From NCBI RefSeq assembly GCF_029525555.1, contig NZ_JAPDHZ010000002.1, positions 1,897,868 through 1,961,867 of the forward strand: 64,000 nt of DNA, read 5' to 3'. Each line of letters begins with the position of its first letter. Positions within the stretch are counted from its first letter, which is position 1. Source of the DNA: Cohnella ginsengisoli. GTDB taxonomy: Bacteria > Bacillota > Bacilli > Paenibacillales > Paenibacillaceae. Under the pieces are notes generated by a model that saw nothing but the letters and a program-made list of their open reading frames with translations, made no database searches and was not told the DNA's origin. Below, in pieces: positions 8,351 to 17,319 of the stretch. The position numbers were made by a program, and so were the translations under genes.

Positions 8351-9484
8351 ATTTATAAACTTAAGGATTCATACCGTCGGGCAATGACCTATCAGAATGT
8401 CGCCATTCGAATTCCGACGGAATACGGACCTGTCGAAATCCCGGATCCAGACGGTAAAGTTTTCTCCTTTCTAAAATTGCTCGACGGTAACAACCGAAAA
8501 GAGGATCTGTCCCGCCTTCTTTCCATATCCGATTCGGATGTCGAATCCGGGATTCGCACGTTACTCCATTTCCGGTTACTGGAGTGTCCTGAGCCCGATA
8601 AAGAAAAGGACGCTTTAACCGCACGCGAATTGCTAAGATATAAAAATAATTTAAGTTATTTTTCACTATACGAAACCGAAACCGAAAGTCGATTCACGTT
8701 TCAAAGCAGATTAAAGTCCGCAACCGTAGCCATTCTTGGTCTTGGAGGCGGCAGCGTAATCGGTGCGTGGCTCGCATCAATGGGAATAGGAAGAATAATC
8801 GGGGTCGACTATGACGTCGTGGAGATTGGTAATTTAAATCGACAAATGCTCTATACTGAGGCTGACGTCGGGAGACTGAAGACGGAAGTGGTCAAAGAAC
8901 GACTGTCTATGCTTAATAGCGATACCGTAGTCGAAACGCTCAATCAGAAAGTCGATAGTTCGAAATCCATTCTTCCTATCATTCGAGAGGCCGATGTCGT
9001 CGTTGGGGCCATCGACTGGCCCCTGCTTTATGGCCCCAGATACGTGAATACAGCCTGCCTTCTAGAAAATAAGCCCTTGTTCTTTGCCGGTCTTAGGCAC
9101 GGGTCCGCGTTCATTCATCGAATCCTTCCTTATGAGACGGGTTGCGCGGATTGCTTTTGGCTAACTGCCATGCGTTCCAACGAAAGTACGCTTTCATTTG
9201 TAAACGATGTCATCAATGGAGCGCATACGCCTCAAATCAATCCTGCCTTTGCGCCGAATATCGCCATGCTGACATCGCTGGTCGGATCTGAAATCGCAAA
9301 ATTTATCGCGAAGCACAGTCCGCTCTTTCCAAAATCCTATACGAGAATCCGGCTTCACGATACCGAGCTTAGCCATCATGAAGTACCTAGGCTTTCCGAT
9401 TGCCCGAGCTGCGGCAGCCATTCCTACAAGCCGAATGAGCCGCCTGATTTAACGATTTTAAAATCTTTAACGAATCCGAGATAG
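8351..9484 (+). CDS. E1/ThiF-like peptide-adenylating enzyme with N-terminal RRE-like domain
   Basis: About 377 residues if read from ATT 8351, which has GGGAGGTGAG 8 bases upstream. The alternative ATG 8315 lies inside the stem-loop with no ribosome binding site. Residues ~1-85 look like a winged-helix peptide-recognition (PqqD/MccB-clamp-like) domain. The ThiF/MoeB fold follows: nucleotide loop GLGGGSVIG (~130), GVDYDVVE then GNLNRQ (~151-165), and the helix RYVNTACLL. Two Cys pairs (GCADC ~265-268, CPSC ~351-354) form the structural zinc site. Family members adenylate a peptide or carrier-protein C-terminus (MoeB, MccB) or assist azoline formation beside YcaO. No YcaO or carrier protein is present here, so chemistry of the first kind on peptide A or B is my inference. 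The base composition is AT-richer than in neighbouring genes. Confidence 0.8.
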   Translation: MYKLKDSYRRAMTYQNVAIRIPTEYGPVEIPDPDGKVFSFLKLLDGNNRKEDLSRLLSISDSDVESGIRTLLHFRLLECPEPDKEKDALTARELLRYKNNLSYFSLYETETESRFTFQSRLKSATVAILGLGGGSVIGAWLASMGIGRIIGVDYDVVEIGNLNRQMLYTEADVGRLKTEVVKERLSMLNSDTVVETLNQKVDSSKSILPIIREADVVVGAIDWPLLYGPRYVNTACLLENKPLFFAGLRHGSAFIHRILPYETGCADCFWLTAMRSNESTLSFVNDVINGAHTPQINPAFAPNIAMLTSLVGSEIAKFIAKHSPLFPKSYTRIRLHDTELSHHEVPRLSDCPSCGSHSYKPNEPPDLTILKSLTNPR

Positions 9485-9515
9485 AGCGATTTTCGTAAAG
9501 GAGCGGCATCGCCGG

Positions 9516-10723
9516 ATGGAAATATCGCTATCCATTTGTTCCAAGGTCTGCTTGAGTCACTTATCCATTCAGAAGGAAGGGAACGAATACACGATCGGGG
9601 ATCCGAACATCCCGCGGTTTATCCGTGTCCCCGAGGCCGCCGTTCTTGCCGTGAAAAATGCGGATGGACTCCGGTCAATTGAAGAGATTAGAACGAAATT
9701 GAAGCGGGATAATAATGTCGATGTGGACGTTTTGGACTTTTTTTCCAAGCTTTTAGCGATCGGATTCGTCAAAAGCGTAGGCGATCTTGTCCTCGTGTCC
9801 GATCCGCCCCCCCTCCTCATCGCACGAAAGGAGAGTCAAGGTTTCAAAACTCTTTTTCAATCCATTAACGGCAAAATGGTTTATGTTTAATTTCGCAGCC
9901 GTCCTTACTTTGTTCGCGGTTAAACCTGAACTGCTCCCCTATTATAAGGACATGTTTGTTTTAAAGGCTGTTGGAATGAATGCTTTCGCAGTCATATGCC
10001 TGACCTATTTCCTCATCTTTCTCCACGAATTGGCGCATTATTTTTGCAGCTATAGCAAGGGGATTAAAGCGTCCATTCGCCTGTCTCGCCGATTTATCTT
10101 CGTTGTTGCCGAGACGAAAATGACCGGACTATGGTCCAAACCAAAAAAAAGAGCGATACTTCCCTTATCTGGCAGGCATGGCGTTGGACGTTACCCTAAT
10201 CCTGATCTGTTTATTGGTTCAGTTGTCGCTGCAGGAACATTCCGTTTTCGTTTCGATTGCCAGGTTGACGGCGTTCCTGCTAGTTACAGGTATTTTAGGT
10301 CAGTTCATGTTCTTTTTGCGAACGGACGTGTATTTCATTTTAATCAATGCAACGAATTCATCGAACCTTTATGGAAACGGAATTCTGTTCCTAAAGAGCA
10401 TCGCATCAAGAAATAGAAAAGAGAATCGGAGGCTATGGAGCGAATTGCCGAAAACCGAAAAATCGGCATCGCTTTGGTTTAGCTTGATCTACGTGCTTGG
10501 AATTGGCATCTTGCTCGCTCTTTTCGTTATTTTCACGTTTCCGGCGTTCCTATTCGTTGTGTCCAGAGCCTACCACGAGATTTCAAGCTATTCGATGACG
10601 CATTATTTATTCTGGGACGGAATGGCTAGTTTCTCCGTTATCGCGATTAGATTAATTCTGCTTCTGGTAGGATCAAGAAATAGGCTCATGGACAGAAAAA
10701 AACGATTGCAATCAGAACTTTAA
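9516..10723 (+). CDS. PqqD-like/M50 metallopeptidase fusion (two homopolymer frameshifts)
   Basis: The first ~100 residues are PqqD-like (IRVPEAAVLAVKNADGLRSI, then EEIRTKL...VLDFFSKLLAIGFV). The frame changes at a run of seven C (9807-9813) into KLFFNPLTAKW and membrane segments. The M50 zinc motif HELAHYF follows near 10027-10047. The frame changes again at eight A (10143-10150) into ERYFPYLAGMALDV and several more membrane helices. Each jump equals one extra base. Removing both gives one continuous ~400-residue PqqD-M50 protein, a known architecture in peptide-modification clusters, where it probably cleaves or exports the modified peptide. If the C7 shift is real, an ATG at 9883 overlaps the PqqD stop and could allow coupled translation. 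Confidence 0.72.
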
Positions 10724-10737
10724 TAAAGGAACCATAA

Positions 10738-10812
10738 ATGACGGCCCGCTCCCAACCGAATTCTCCAGAATACATCGACAGCGGACACGGCAGCGGAAAA
10801 TCGTGCTGCTAA
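10738..10812 (+). CDS. 24-residue candidate precursor peptide B (ends in Cys-Cys)
   Basis: A tiny ORF 14 bases after the M50 stop, with AAAGGA 5 bases before its ATG. The product is MTARSQPNSPEYIDS then GHGSGKSCC. It is Gly/Ser-rich and ends in two cysteines. It shares an acidic-Gly-His element with peptide A (EGDGH versus DSGHG). Peptide-sized, well-spaced and last in the operon, it is a plausible second precursor or the real substrate. It could also be a chance ORF, since nothing but position, ribosome binding site and composition supports it. Confidence 0.45.
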   Translation: MTARSQPNSPEYIDSGHGSGKSCC

Positions 10813-10855
10813 TCGAAGACGCTCGATAAGTCTCCTCCCTTCTTGATCCCGCCGG

Positions 10856-11712
10856 CTACCCTTCTCGAGCTCCTCCGCCCCCCGTCCGGTACGCCGACGG
10901 GCTCGAGCTCGTCTCGCGGCGGAACGCCTTGGCGAAGTGGTTCGTGTCCGGATAGCCGACGGACGCGGCAATCTCCTTGATGCTGCGATCCGTCGTGCGG
11001 AGCAGCAGGCGGGCCCGCTCCATGCGCTTGCGGTTCACGTACCGGATTGGCGGCATGCCAAAGCGCTGATTGAAATATTTGACCAGATAGTTCAGGGTGC
11101 AGATGCAGGTATTCGGCCAGACCGTCCAGCGTCAGCTCGTCCGCCAGATGCGTCTCGACGTAGCGCGTAATCAGCATGATTCGCTCCGCATCCTCGGCCG
11201 TCCCGCCCGTTCGGCTGAGCGCCGCCCGTTCTACGACCGGTGCCAGCAGTTCTAGCAGATGCGCTTTTTCGCGAAGCCTCGCGCCGATCCCCCCGTTCGG
11301 CCGCGCAAGCGACGAGCGCCTCGAATCTGCGTCCGACCTCCTCCCGCAGCCCCGCGTCCAGCGTGAGCCGGAACGGCACTTCGAGCCAGGAGAACAGCCC
11401 CGCATCCCCAAGATCCGCGTTGAAGTGGCACCAATATTTTAAAAACGGCCTTCGTCCTTCGATCGCCGAAAACGACTGAAGCACGTTGGCCGGCATCAAT
11501 ACCAGCTCCCCAGGCTCAGGCCGGAGCTCCTTGTCGCCGATGCGCAGCCAACCTTCGCCTTCGCATATGTAATAGAGCTTGTTGTGAGCAGGCACATAAT
11601 CGATCTCCCGCCACACGGGACTGCACTGTGAATAATGCGCCTCGATCACGTCGACCCGAAGCTGGTGCAGAATATCATCAAGCGCGCTGATTCCGGCCGA
11701 TCCGTCGCCCAT
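10856..11712 (-). CDS. AraC-family regulator (two frameshifts)
   Basis: Reconstructed from three frames. The N-terminal cupin-like sensory domain (PAHNKLYYICEGEG, ELRPEPGELVLMPANVLQSF) runs to a C6 run at 11289-11294. A linker and the first HTH (YVETHLADELTLDGLAEYLH) continue to ~11095. The second HTH is in the third frame (RTTDRSIKEIAASVGYPD then TNHFAKAFRRE). Each shift equals one extra base. ATG 11712 is preceded by AGGGGA. It is divergent from the alpha-L-fucosidase gene, which it most likely controls in response to a fucoside or related sugar. Confidence 0.8.
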
Positions 11713-11875
11713 CGCTTTCCCCTGCGCTTTCAAGTAAATTGGCAGCGTTCTCGAACGAGGTTAATCTGATACCCGCAAGCCTTAACCGCGTCCCTCCCGC
11801 CTCCCGCCCGATGCTGGTACACTGGGCTGGCAAGGCCGAGAGCCTATCTCAATTATAACGGAGGAAGTCGCGACG

Positions 11876-13193
11876 ATGGCACATAATCAAGAATGGCTGG
11901 ACCGCCAGGAGCGGACGCGCTGGTTTTTGCAGGACCGGTTCGGGATGTTTATCCATTGGGGGCTGTACGCGATTCCGGCGCGCGGCGAATGGGTCCGCAA
12001 CGTGGAGCGCACTTCGGTAGAGGACTACCAGGTTTATTTCGACGAGTTCGATCCCGTAGACTACGATCCGCGTGCCTGGGCGCGCGCCGCCCGGCAGGCC
12101 GGCATGAAGTACGCGGTGCTGACGGCCAAGCATCACGACGGCTTCTGCCTGTTCGACAGCAAGCTGACGGACTACAAGTCGACGAAAACGAAGGCCGGAC
12201 GCGACCTCGTGGCGGAATTCCTGGAGGCGTTCCGCGCGGAGGGGCTCAAGGTCGGGCTCTACTACTCGCTGATCGACTGGCATCATGAAGACTTTCCCGC
12301 GCATGGCGACCTCTATCATCCGATGCGGGACAACGAAGCGTACAAGCGGGATCCGGCAACCTTCGACCGCTATCTCGAATATATGCACGGGCAGGTCCGC
12401 GAGCTGCTGACCAACTACGGCAAGCTGGACCTGATGTGGTTCGACTTTTCCTACGACGGCATGCAGGGGGGAGAAGTGGCGCGCCTCGGAGCTGGTCAAG
12501 ATGATGCGCTCGCTGCAGCCGCACATCGTCATCGACAACCGATTGGAGGCCGGCGGCGAAGGCGGCGGCAGCATTTACACGAAAGAGCCGCTCGCGTATG
12601 CCGGCGACTTCGCCTCGCCCGAGCAGATCATCCCCCCGACCGGCGTGACCGACGAAGACGGCCAACCGATCCCGTGGGAAGCGTGCGTGACGCTGAACAA
12701 CAACTGGGGATACGTGGCTTCGGACACCAATTACAAAAGCCCGACCATAGTCATCCGCAAGCTGGTGGAGTGCGTCAGCAAAAACGGCAATCTGCTGCTC
12801 AACGTAGGTCCCGATGCGCGCGGGCGCATCCCCAAGCAGTCGCTGGACATTTTGGCTGAGGTGGGCGACTGGTTGGCGCTGAACGGCGACAGCATCTACG
12901 GCTGCGGACAGGCGGAGCTGCCCAAGCCCGACTGGGGGCGTTATACGCAAAAAGGGAACAAGCTGTACGCGCATGTCTTCGAGGAGAGCGTAGGCGCGAT
13001 CAATCTGGCCGGGCTCGCCGGACGCATCAAGCGCGCGCGGCTGCTCGCGGACGGCTCGGAGGTGCCGGTATCCCGTCCGTGGAACGCGGCGCTGTTCGAA
13101 GCCGACGCCTTCTTCAACTTCGCGAATCCGGTGCACTACACCTATCCGCTGCCGGACGCGCGCGGGACGGTCGTCGAGTGTGAGCTGAAGTAA
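11876..13193 (+). CDS. GH29 alpha-L-fucosidase (one frameshift)
   Basis: Hydrolyses terminal alpha-L-fucose residues with retention. GH29 signatures are clear: RFGMFIHWGLYAIPARGEW at the N-terminus, AKHHDGFCLFDS, and LDLMWFDFSYDG, in which the Asp of WFDF is the family nucleophile. After a run of six G (12466-12471) the frame shifts by one extra base and continues as EKWRASELVKMMRSLQPHIV, then NNNWGY and LLLNVGPDARGRIP. The total is ~438 residues, normal for cytoplasmic GH29 enzymes. There is no signal peptide, so it acts on imported sugars. GGAGG precedes the start and a strong terminator follows. Confidence 0.9.
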
Positions 13194-13227
13194 CTAACGT
13201 TTGCGGCCTCTCTATCTTCGCGCAAAG

Positions 13228-13257
13228 AACCGATCGCATTGGGCCGATCGGTTTTTT
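13228..13257 (+). terminator. rho-independent terminator of the fucosidase gene
   Basis: Stem AACCGATCG / CGATCGGTT with a short loop and six T, 35 bases after the stop. Confidence 0.88.
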
Positions 13258-13351
13258 CGTATTCAACGCCAGCCATTCCGACAAAATAATGGTTGAAGAA
13301 TATAAATTTTATGGGGAGGCGCACCCACCTGTACTCTCTAAAAGTTTAAGC

Positions 13352-14203
13352 TTATAATTCAACCCTCAACGTACCCAGCATCTTGGCGAACTTCGGATCG
13401 TGATAGGACAGGAACAGCGTCTCCCGCGTATCGAGGCCGGAGATTCGTTTGAGATCGTCCGCGTCCAGCTCAAAATCGAAGATGTCGAAGTTCTCGACGA
13501 TCCGCTCTTTCCGCACCGACTTTGGAATAACGACGACTTCTCGCTGGACAAGCCAGCGCAGCACGACCTGGGCGACGGACTTGTCGTGTTTTTCCGCGAT
13601 CGCGGACAGCGTTTCGTTGCCGAACAGGTTGCTCAGTCCTTCCGCGAACGGCGCCCACGACTGATGCTGCACGCCCTGCTCTTTCATAAATGCTGCGCTC
13701 TCATGCTGCTGATAGAACGGGTGCGTTTCCACTTGGTTGACGGCAGGCACGATCTCGTTGTGCACGATGAGGTCCATCAGACGGTCGGGCAAGAAGTTGC
13801 TGACGCCGATCGCCCTGATCTTGCCTTCCTTATAGAGATCTTCCATCGCGCGCCAAGCGCCGTAGTAATCGCCGAAGGGTTGGTGAATGAGGTACAGATC
13901 GAGATAGTCCAGCTGCAGCTTCTGAAGCGACTTGGCAAACGCCAGCTTGGCGCTCTCGTAGCCGGCATCCTGGATCCAAAGCTTGGTCGTAATGAAAAGC
14001 TCCTCGCGCGGCACGCCGCTGCGCTTGATCGCGCGTCCGACCGCTTCCTCGTTTAAGTAACCGGCGGCGGTATCGATCAAGCGATAGCCGGCCGTCAGCG
14101 CTTCGTACACCGCGTTCTCGCACTGCTCGGCATCGGGAATCTGGTAGACGCCGAAGCCGATGATCGGCATTTTCACGCCGTTGTTCAACATTACGGTTTG
14201 CAT
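13352..14203 (-). CDS. aldo/keto reductase
   Basis: A 283-residue NADPH-dependent reductase of the AKR5-like 2,5-diketo-gluconate/glyoxal reductase group. The catalytic tetrad is visible: Asp in [11 protein letters not shown] with its Tyr, Lys in FITTKLWI, and His in [11 protein letters not shown]. The cofactor motif [14 protein letters not shown] is near the C-terminus. AGGAGG lies 6 bases before ATG 14203; the longer reading has no ribosome binding site. It is divergent from a MerR regulator, and its promoter carries a MerR-style dyad. In Bacillus such AKR/MerR pairs respond to aldehydes or methylglyoxal; this is inferred here. Confidence 0.92.
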   Translation of the reverse strand: MQTVMLNNGVKMPIIGFGVYQIPDAEQCENAVYEALTAGYRLIDTAAGYLNEEAVGRAIKRSGVPREELFITTKLWIQDAGYESAKLAFAKSLQKLQLDYLDLYLIHQPFGDYYGAWRAMEDLYKEGKIRAIGVSNFLPDRLMDLIVHNEIVPAVNQVETHPFYQQHESAAFMKEQGVQHQSWAPFAEGLSNLFGNETLSAIAEKHDKSVAQVVLRWLVQREVVVIPKSVRKERIVENFDIFDFELDADDLKRISGLDTRETLFLSYHDPKFAKMLGTLRVEL

Positions 14204-14304
14204 GGTATTTCCTCCTATTGTTCGAATGTATAATGGCAAACGGCGCGCACCCGGCATCTTCCCTGCTGCGGGTATTCCGCGTACGGCCGATTTGCGTTAC
14301 AGTT

Positions 14305-14335
14305 AGCTTAAAGCCTTCGTGTTACACGAAGGCAA
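14305..14335 (-). promoter_or_regulatory. MerR-type promoter: 19-bp spacer with 21-bp dyad
   Basis: On the minus strand, TTGCCT (14335-14330) and TAAGCT (14310-14305) are separated by 19 bases, the over-long spacing typical of MerR-activated promoters. A perfect inverted repeat (GCCTTCGTGT, one base, ACACGAAGGC; 14313-14333) lies between and across them. It points at the aldo/keto reductase gene. Confidence 0.72.
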
Positions 14336-14373
14336 GCCGTATTGAACAATTATTTTTAAGGGGAGGATTGTGC

Positions 14374-14824
14374 ATGCATACGGTCAAAGAAGCCGCCCGC
14401 CTAACGGGACTTACCGAGCATGCCGTGCGATTTTACACGGATAAAGGACTGGTGCCGAGCGTTCGGCGCGATAAGAACAACACGCGGATGTTCGACGAGG
14501 AAGCCGTCAATTGGCTGCACGGCATCAAGTGCCTCAAGCAGTCCGGGATGCCGATCGAAGTCATTAAAACGTACGTCGAACTGTGCCTACAAGGGGATTT
14601 GACGATTCCGAAGCGAACCGCGCTCATGATGGAGCACAAGGAAGCGGCGCGCGCGAGGCTCGAAGAAGCCAAAAGGCACATCGACCATTTAGAACAAAAA
14701 AACGGCCCTGTACGAAGCCATTATGGAACGCCGTCTGCCCGACACAGCCAATCCCGCCAATTGGGGAGACGTTCGGCATATGCATAGCGACGTGTTTTAC
14801 ATGCCTGCCGCCCAAAGAACGTGA
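14374..14824 (+). CDS. MerR-family regulator (one frameshift near the C-terminus)
   Basis: The winged-helix start HTVKEAARLTGLTEHAVRFY is the canonical MerR DNA-binding motif, followed by the wing (TRMFDEEAVNWLHGIKCLKQ) and a dimerisation coiled coil (LEEAKRHIDHLEQK). At seven A (14696-14702) an extra base shifts the frame. The restored tail reads ALYEAIMERRLPDTANP and ends at TGA 14822-14824, giving ~149 residues. There are no effector-binding cysteines of metal sensors. GGGGAGG precedes ATG 14374. It is divergent from the aldo/keto reductase whose promoter holds the dyad. Confidence 0.87.
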
Positions 14825-14871
14825 GCGTTATCGGCGAGTTGGTCTAAGATTCAAATGAGGAGGCATTAAAC

Positions 14872-15204
14872 GTGGCATCGATCGATGATTTTGCGGCACT
14901 GGATATTCGCGTGGGGACGATTGTGGAAGCCGCGTTTTTTGGAGAAGCGAAAGTTCCCGCGATCAAGCTTCAAATCGATTTTGGTCCGGAGATCGGCATC
15001 AAATCGTCCAGCGCGCAAATTACGAAGCGATACGCGGCCGAGGATGTCGTTGGCCAACAAATTATCGCAATCGTCAATTTCCCTCCCCGGCGCATCGCCG
15101 GTTTCAAATCGGAAGTGTTGGTTCTTGGCGGCGTACCGGAAAAGGGAGACGTCGTCCTCTTGCAACCCGAGGTTGAACTTCCTAATGGGACGCCTATCGC
15201 TTAA
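14872..15204 (+). CDS. csaA: CsaA-type tRNA-binding-domain protein
   Basis: A 110-residue single OB-fold protein matching CsaA. It shows the DFAALDIRVGTIVEAAFF start, PAIKLQIDFGPEIGIKSSSAQ, then TKRY and VNFPPRRIAGFKSEVLVLG. CsaA binds tRNA-like ligands and has been described as a chaperone linked to protein export in Bacillus. GTG start with GGAGG upstream. Gene length and motif order are complete. It follows the MerR gene by 47 bases but is functionally unrelated. Confidence 0.93.
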   Translation: MASIDDFAALDIRVGTIVEAAFFGEAKVPAIKLQIDFGPEIGIKSSSAQITKRYAAEDVVGQQIIAIVNFPPRRIAGFKSEVLVLGGVPEKGDVVLLQPEVELPNGTPIA

Positions 15205-15237
15205 CGCGGTTCGAACAAATAGGGGGAATGAAAAAGG

Positions 15238-15287
15238 AAGCAGCAGGACAGGAACTATGCTTTCATAGTCCAAGTCCTGCTGCTTTT
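15238..15287 (+). terminator. bidirectional terminator between csaA and the pyruvyl transferase gene
   Basis: Twelve-bp stem AAGCAGCAGGAC / GTCCTGCTGCTT, then T run on the plus strand; the opposite strand also ends in a T-rich stretch. It serves two converging genes. Confidence 0.85.
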
Positions 15288-15312
15288 TTACGTCGCTTGC
15301 GACGGACTCTGC

Positions 15313-16500
15313 TTACAGCGCGAACGCCTCGGCGAAAATGCTTTCCCGGTGAATCTCTCTGAGCGTTTCGTCGATCTTGACGGCTTCTGCCTCGCGGTTC
15401 TCGATCATGGCGTCGAGCTTCGCGATCATGTTGGCCTCGATATGGGCGCTGTCGCGCACGTCGAACACGTACTCGCCCTGTCCGAACCGTCCCAGCAGCT
15501 CGCGATACTTGGTCGCCCAGCCGAGCGCCACGACCGGAATGCCGTTCTTGTACGCATGCACGATCGAGTGATAGCGGGAGGCGACGAGAAATTCGAACTG
15601 CACGAGCACGTCGTGGATCGCGATGCAGTCGTATTCCTCCTCCAACAGCACCACGCGCTCGTCGTTCGGGAACCTGCGCTTGATCTCCTGGCAAATGATC
15701 AGATCCTCCGTGGAGTGACGGAAGAGGTAGACGTTTTTGCCGCGATCGAGCAGATGCTGCGTCATGCGCTCGTACATCGCGAGCATCGATTGGCGCGTCC
15801 CGTACTTCATCGTCTTGACGTTCGGCACGATGCCGACGGCATTCGGCTTGATCGCGAGCGGCTCGCCTTTTATGTAGTTGCCGTCGCGGAACAAATGGGA
15901 CAGATTGTAAGGGTTCGAACCCTGAAGGACGATATCCACGGACCTGCGCAGATTGCCCGACGTATACTTGCCGAGATACTCGGCCCCCTCTTCCTCGCGG
16001 GCATAGATGTATTTCGGATAGCGAATGTACTTTTTAATCATCGGCGGAATGACGTATTTATAAATGCCGGTATACTCGAACGGACCGAACGACTGGGACA
16101 GCAGCACCATCGGAATCTTGTTCTGCCGGGCGAGCCGGATGTTCGCCAAATAATTGATTGTGTGGCGGATGCTGAATTGCGAGGAGAGGGCGAAGCCGCT
16201 AATGTCGACGATGAGGTCGGTTTCCTTTAGGAGCTCCTTCATCTGCGTCTTGGTGATGCTGACGCGCTCGTCGTTCGGGATCAGCTTGCCGATCAGCGTA
16301 TAGACGCCGCCCAGCAGCTCGATCTTCATTTTTTTCCCCATCTTCACCAGTTGAAACGCGTAATTGCGGTCCTCGTCCGGACAAACGAGCACGAGCTCCT
16401 TATCCGGATATCGCATCTTGATTTCGTTCACGACCGTGAACGTCATCGCCTGGGCGCCCTTATTCTCCATTTGGCCCCCGACAATCAATATTTTGCCCAT
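15313..16500 (-). CDS. polysaccharide pyruvyl transferase family protein
   Basis: A 395-residue protein starting MGKILIVGGQMENKGAQAM, the typical nucleotide-sugar-type N-terminus of the PS_pyruv_trans family (CsaB/WcaK-like). Further family motifs are DLIVDISGFALSSQF, LLSQSFGPF, YARE and the C-terminal VASRYHSIVHAYKNGIPVVALGW with FDVRD. These enzymes move pyruvate from phosphoenolpyruvate onto cell-wall or exopolysaccharide sugars; pyruvylated wall polymer is also the ligand of SLH domains. AAAGGGAG precedes ATG 16500. It stands alone and its acceptor cannot be told from the sequence. Confidence 0.87.
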   Translation of the reverse strand: MGKILIVGGQMENKGAQAMTFTVVNEIKMRYPDKELVLVCPDEDRNYAFQLVKMGKKMKIELLGGVYTLIGKLIPNDERVSITKTQMKELLKETDLIVDISGFALSSQFSIRHTINYLANIRLARQNKIPMVLLSQSFGPFEYTGIYKYVIPPMIKKYIRYPKYIYAREEEGAEYLGKYTSGNLRRSVDIVLQGSNPYNLSHLFRDGNYIKGEPLAIKPNAVGIVPNVKTMKYGTRQSMLAMYERMTQHLLDRGKNVYLFRHSTEDLIICQEIKRRFPNDERVVLLEEEYDCIAIHDVLVQFEFLVASRYHSIVHAYKNGIPVVALGWATKYRELLGRFGQGEYVFDVRDSAHIEANMIAKLDAMIENREAEAVKIDETLREIHRESIFAEAFAL

Positions 16501-16621
16501 GCGTCGATCTCCCTTTCGCTTTAACTTGATAGAATGACCGGCTGCGACCAGACGGCTCCGTCCGAGGGGACGGAAAACATAGAAGATAGTCGCTATTACC
16601 CCCTGCCTGGCCATACCAAAC

Positions 16622-16664
16622 AAGAAAGAGACCGAACGCCGCGTCTGCGGCATTTCGGCCTCTT
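16622..16664 (-). terminator. terminator of the FMN reductase gene
   Basis: On the minus strand, stem AAGAGGCCGAAATGCCGC / GCGGCGTTCGGTCTCTT, followed by TCTTGTTT. It lies just after the reductase stop. Confidence 0.7.
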
Positions 16665-16680
16665 GCAGGATCGGCGCGAA

Positions 16681-17241
16681 TTACCTGTGCCTGATCAGCT
16701 CTAAAAAGCGGTCGACGACGACGTCGATGTGCGTCAACGTGCGCTCGTCCGTCAGGCGCGCGCCGCCTTCGCCGAACTTTTGCGGCGCCTGCGCGACGGC
16801 AATCTCGTTGCCCGCCGGAGGCAGCATCACCGCCTGGATGCCCGGGCTCGACAAAATCTCCCGCAGATGCAGCTGGCCACGCAGCGTGCCGTACATGCCC
16901 GGACTCGCGCCGGCCGCGAGAACAGGCTTGCCGATCAGCACCTTGTCACCGCGCGACAGCCAGTCCAGCGCGTTCTTGAGCACGCCCGGCACCGACCAGT
17001 TGTACTCCGGCGTCAGGATCAGCACGCCATCCGCCCCCGCGACCTGCTCGCTCAGCTTCCGTACGGACTCGGGCGGATTGTCCTCCTCGTCCTGATCGTA
17101 GAACGGCAGCGTGCCGAGATTCGCGATTTCGAGCTCGAACTTGCCGCGGTACCTCTCCTGCATGGTCAACGCCAGCTTCAAATTCACGGATTCCCTGCGC
17201 AGACTGCCTACCAGCGCGATCAACTTCATCTGTTTCAACAA
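16681..17241 (-). CDS. NADPH-dependent FMN reductase (flavodoxin-like)
   Basis: A 186-residue flavodoxin-fold reductase. The FMN phosphate loop is GSLRRESVNLKLA near the N-terminus, the ring-binding motif is LILTPEYNWSVPGVLKNALD, and SRGDKVLIGKPVLAAGAS follows. Members reduce FMN, quinones, azo dyes or chromate with NAD(P)H. The start is ambiguous: TTG 17241 has GGGAG 8 bases away, while ATG 17229 gives MKLIALVG directly but has poorer spacing. It is monocistronic. Confidence 0.9.
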   Translation of the reverse strand: MLKQMKLIALVGSLRRESVNLKLALTMQERYRGKFELEIANLGTLPFYDQDEEDNPPESVRKLSEQVAGADGVLILTPEYNWSVPGVLKNALDWLSRGDKVLIGKPVLAAGASPGMYGTLRGQLHLREILSSPGIQAVMLPPAGNEIAVAQAPQKFGEGGARLTDERTLTHIDVVVDRFLELIRHR

Positions 17242-17319
17242 CCTTTCTCCCGGTAATCGGTCTTGGCAAATAAAGCGACTCCCTCACCATAGCAGGCCGC
17301 ATGCGGTTATTTCAAGTAT

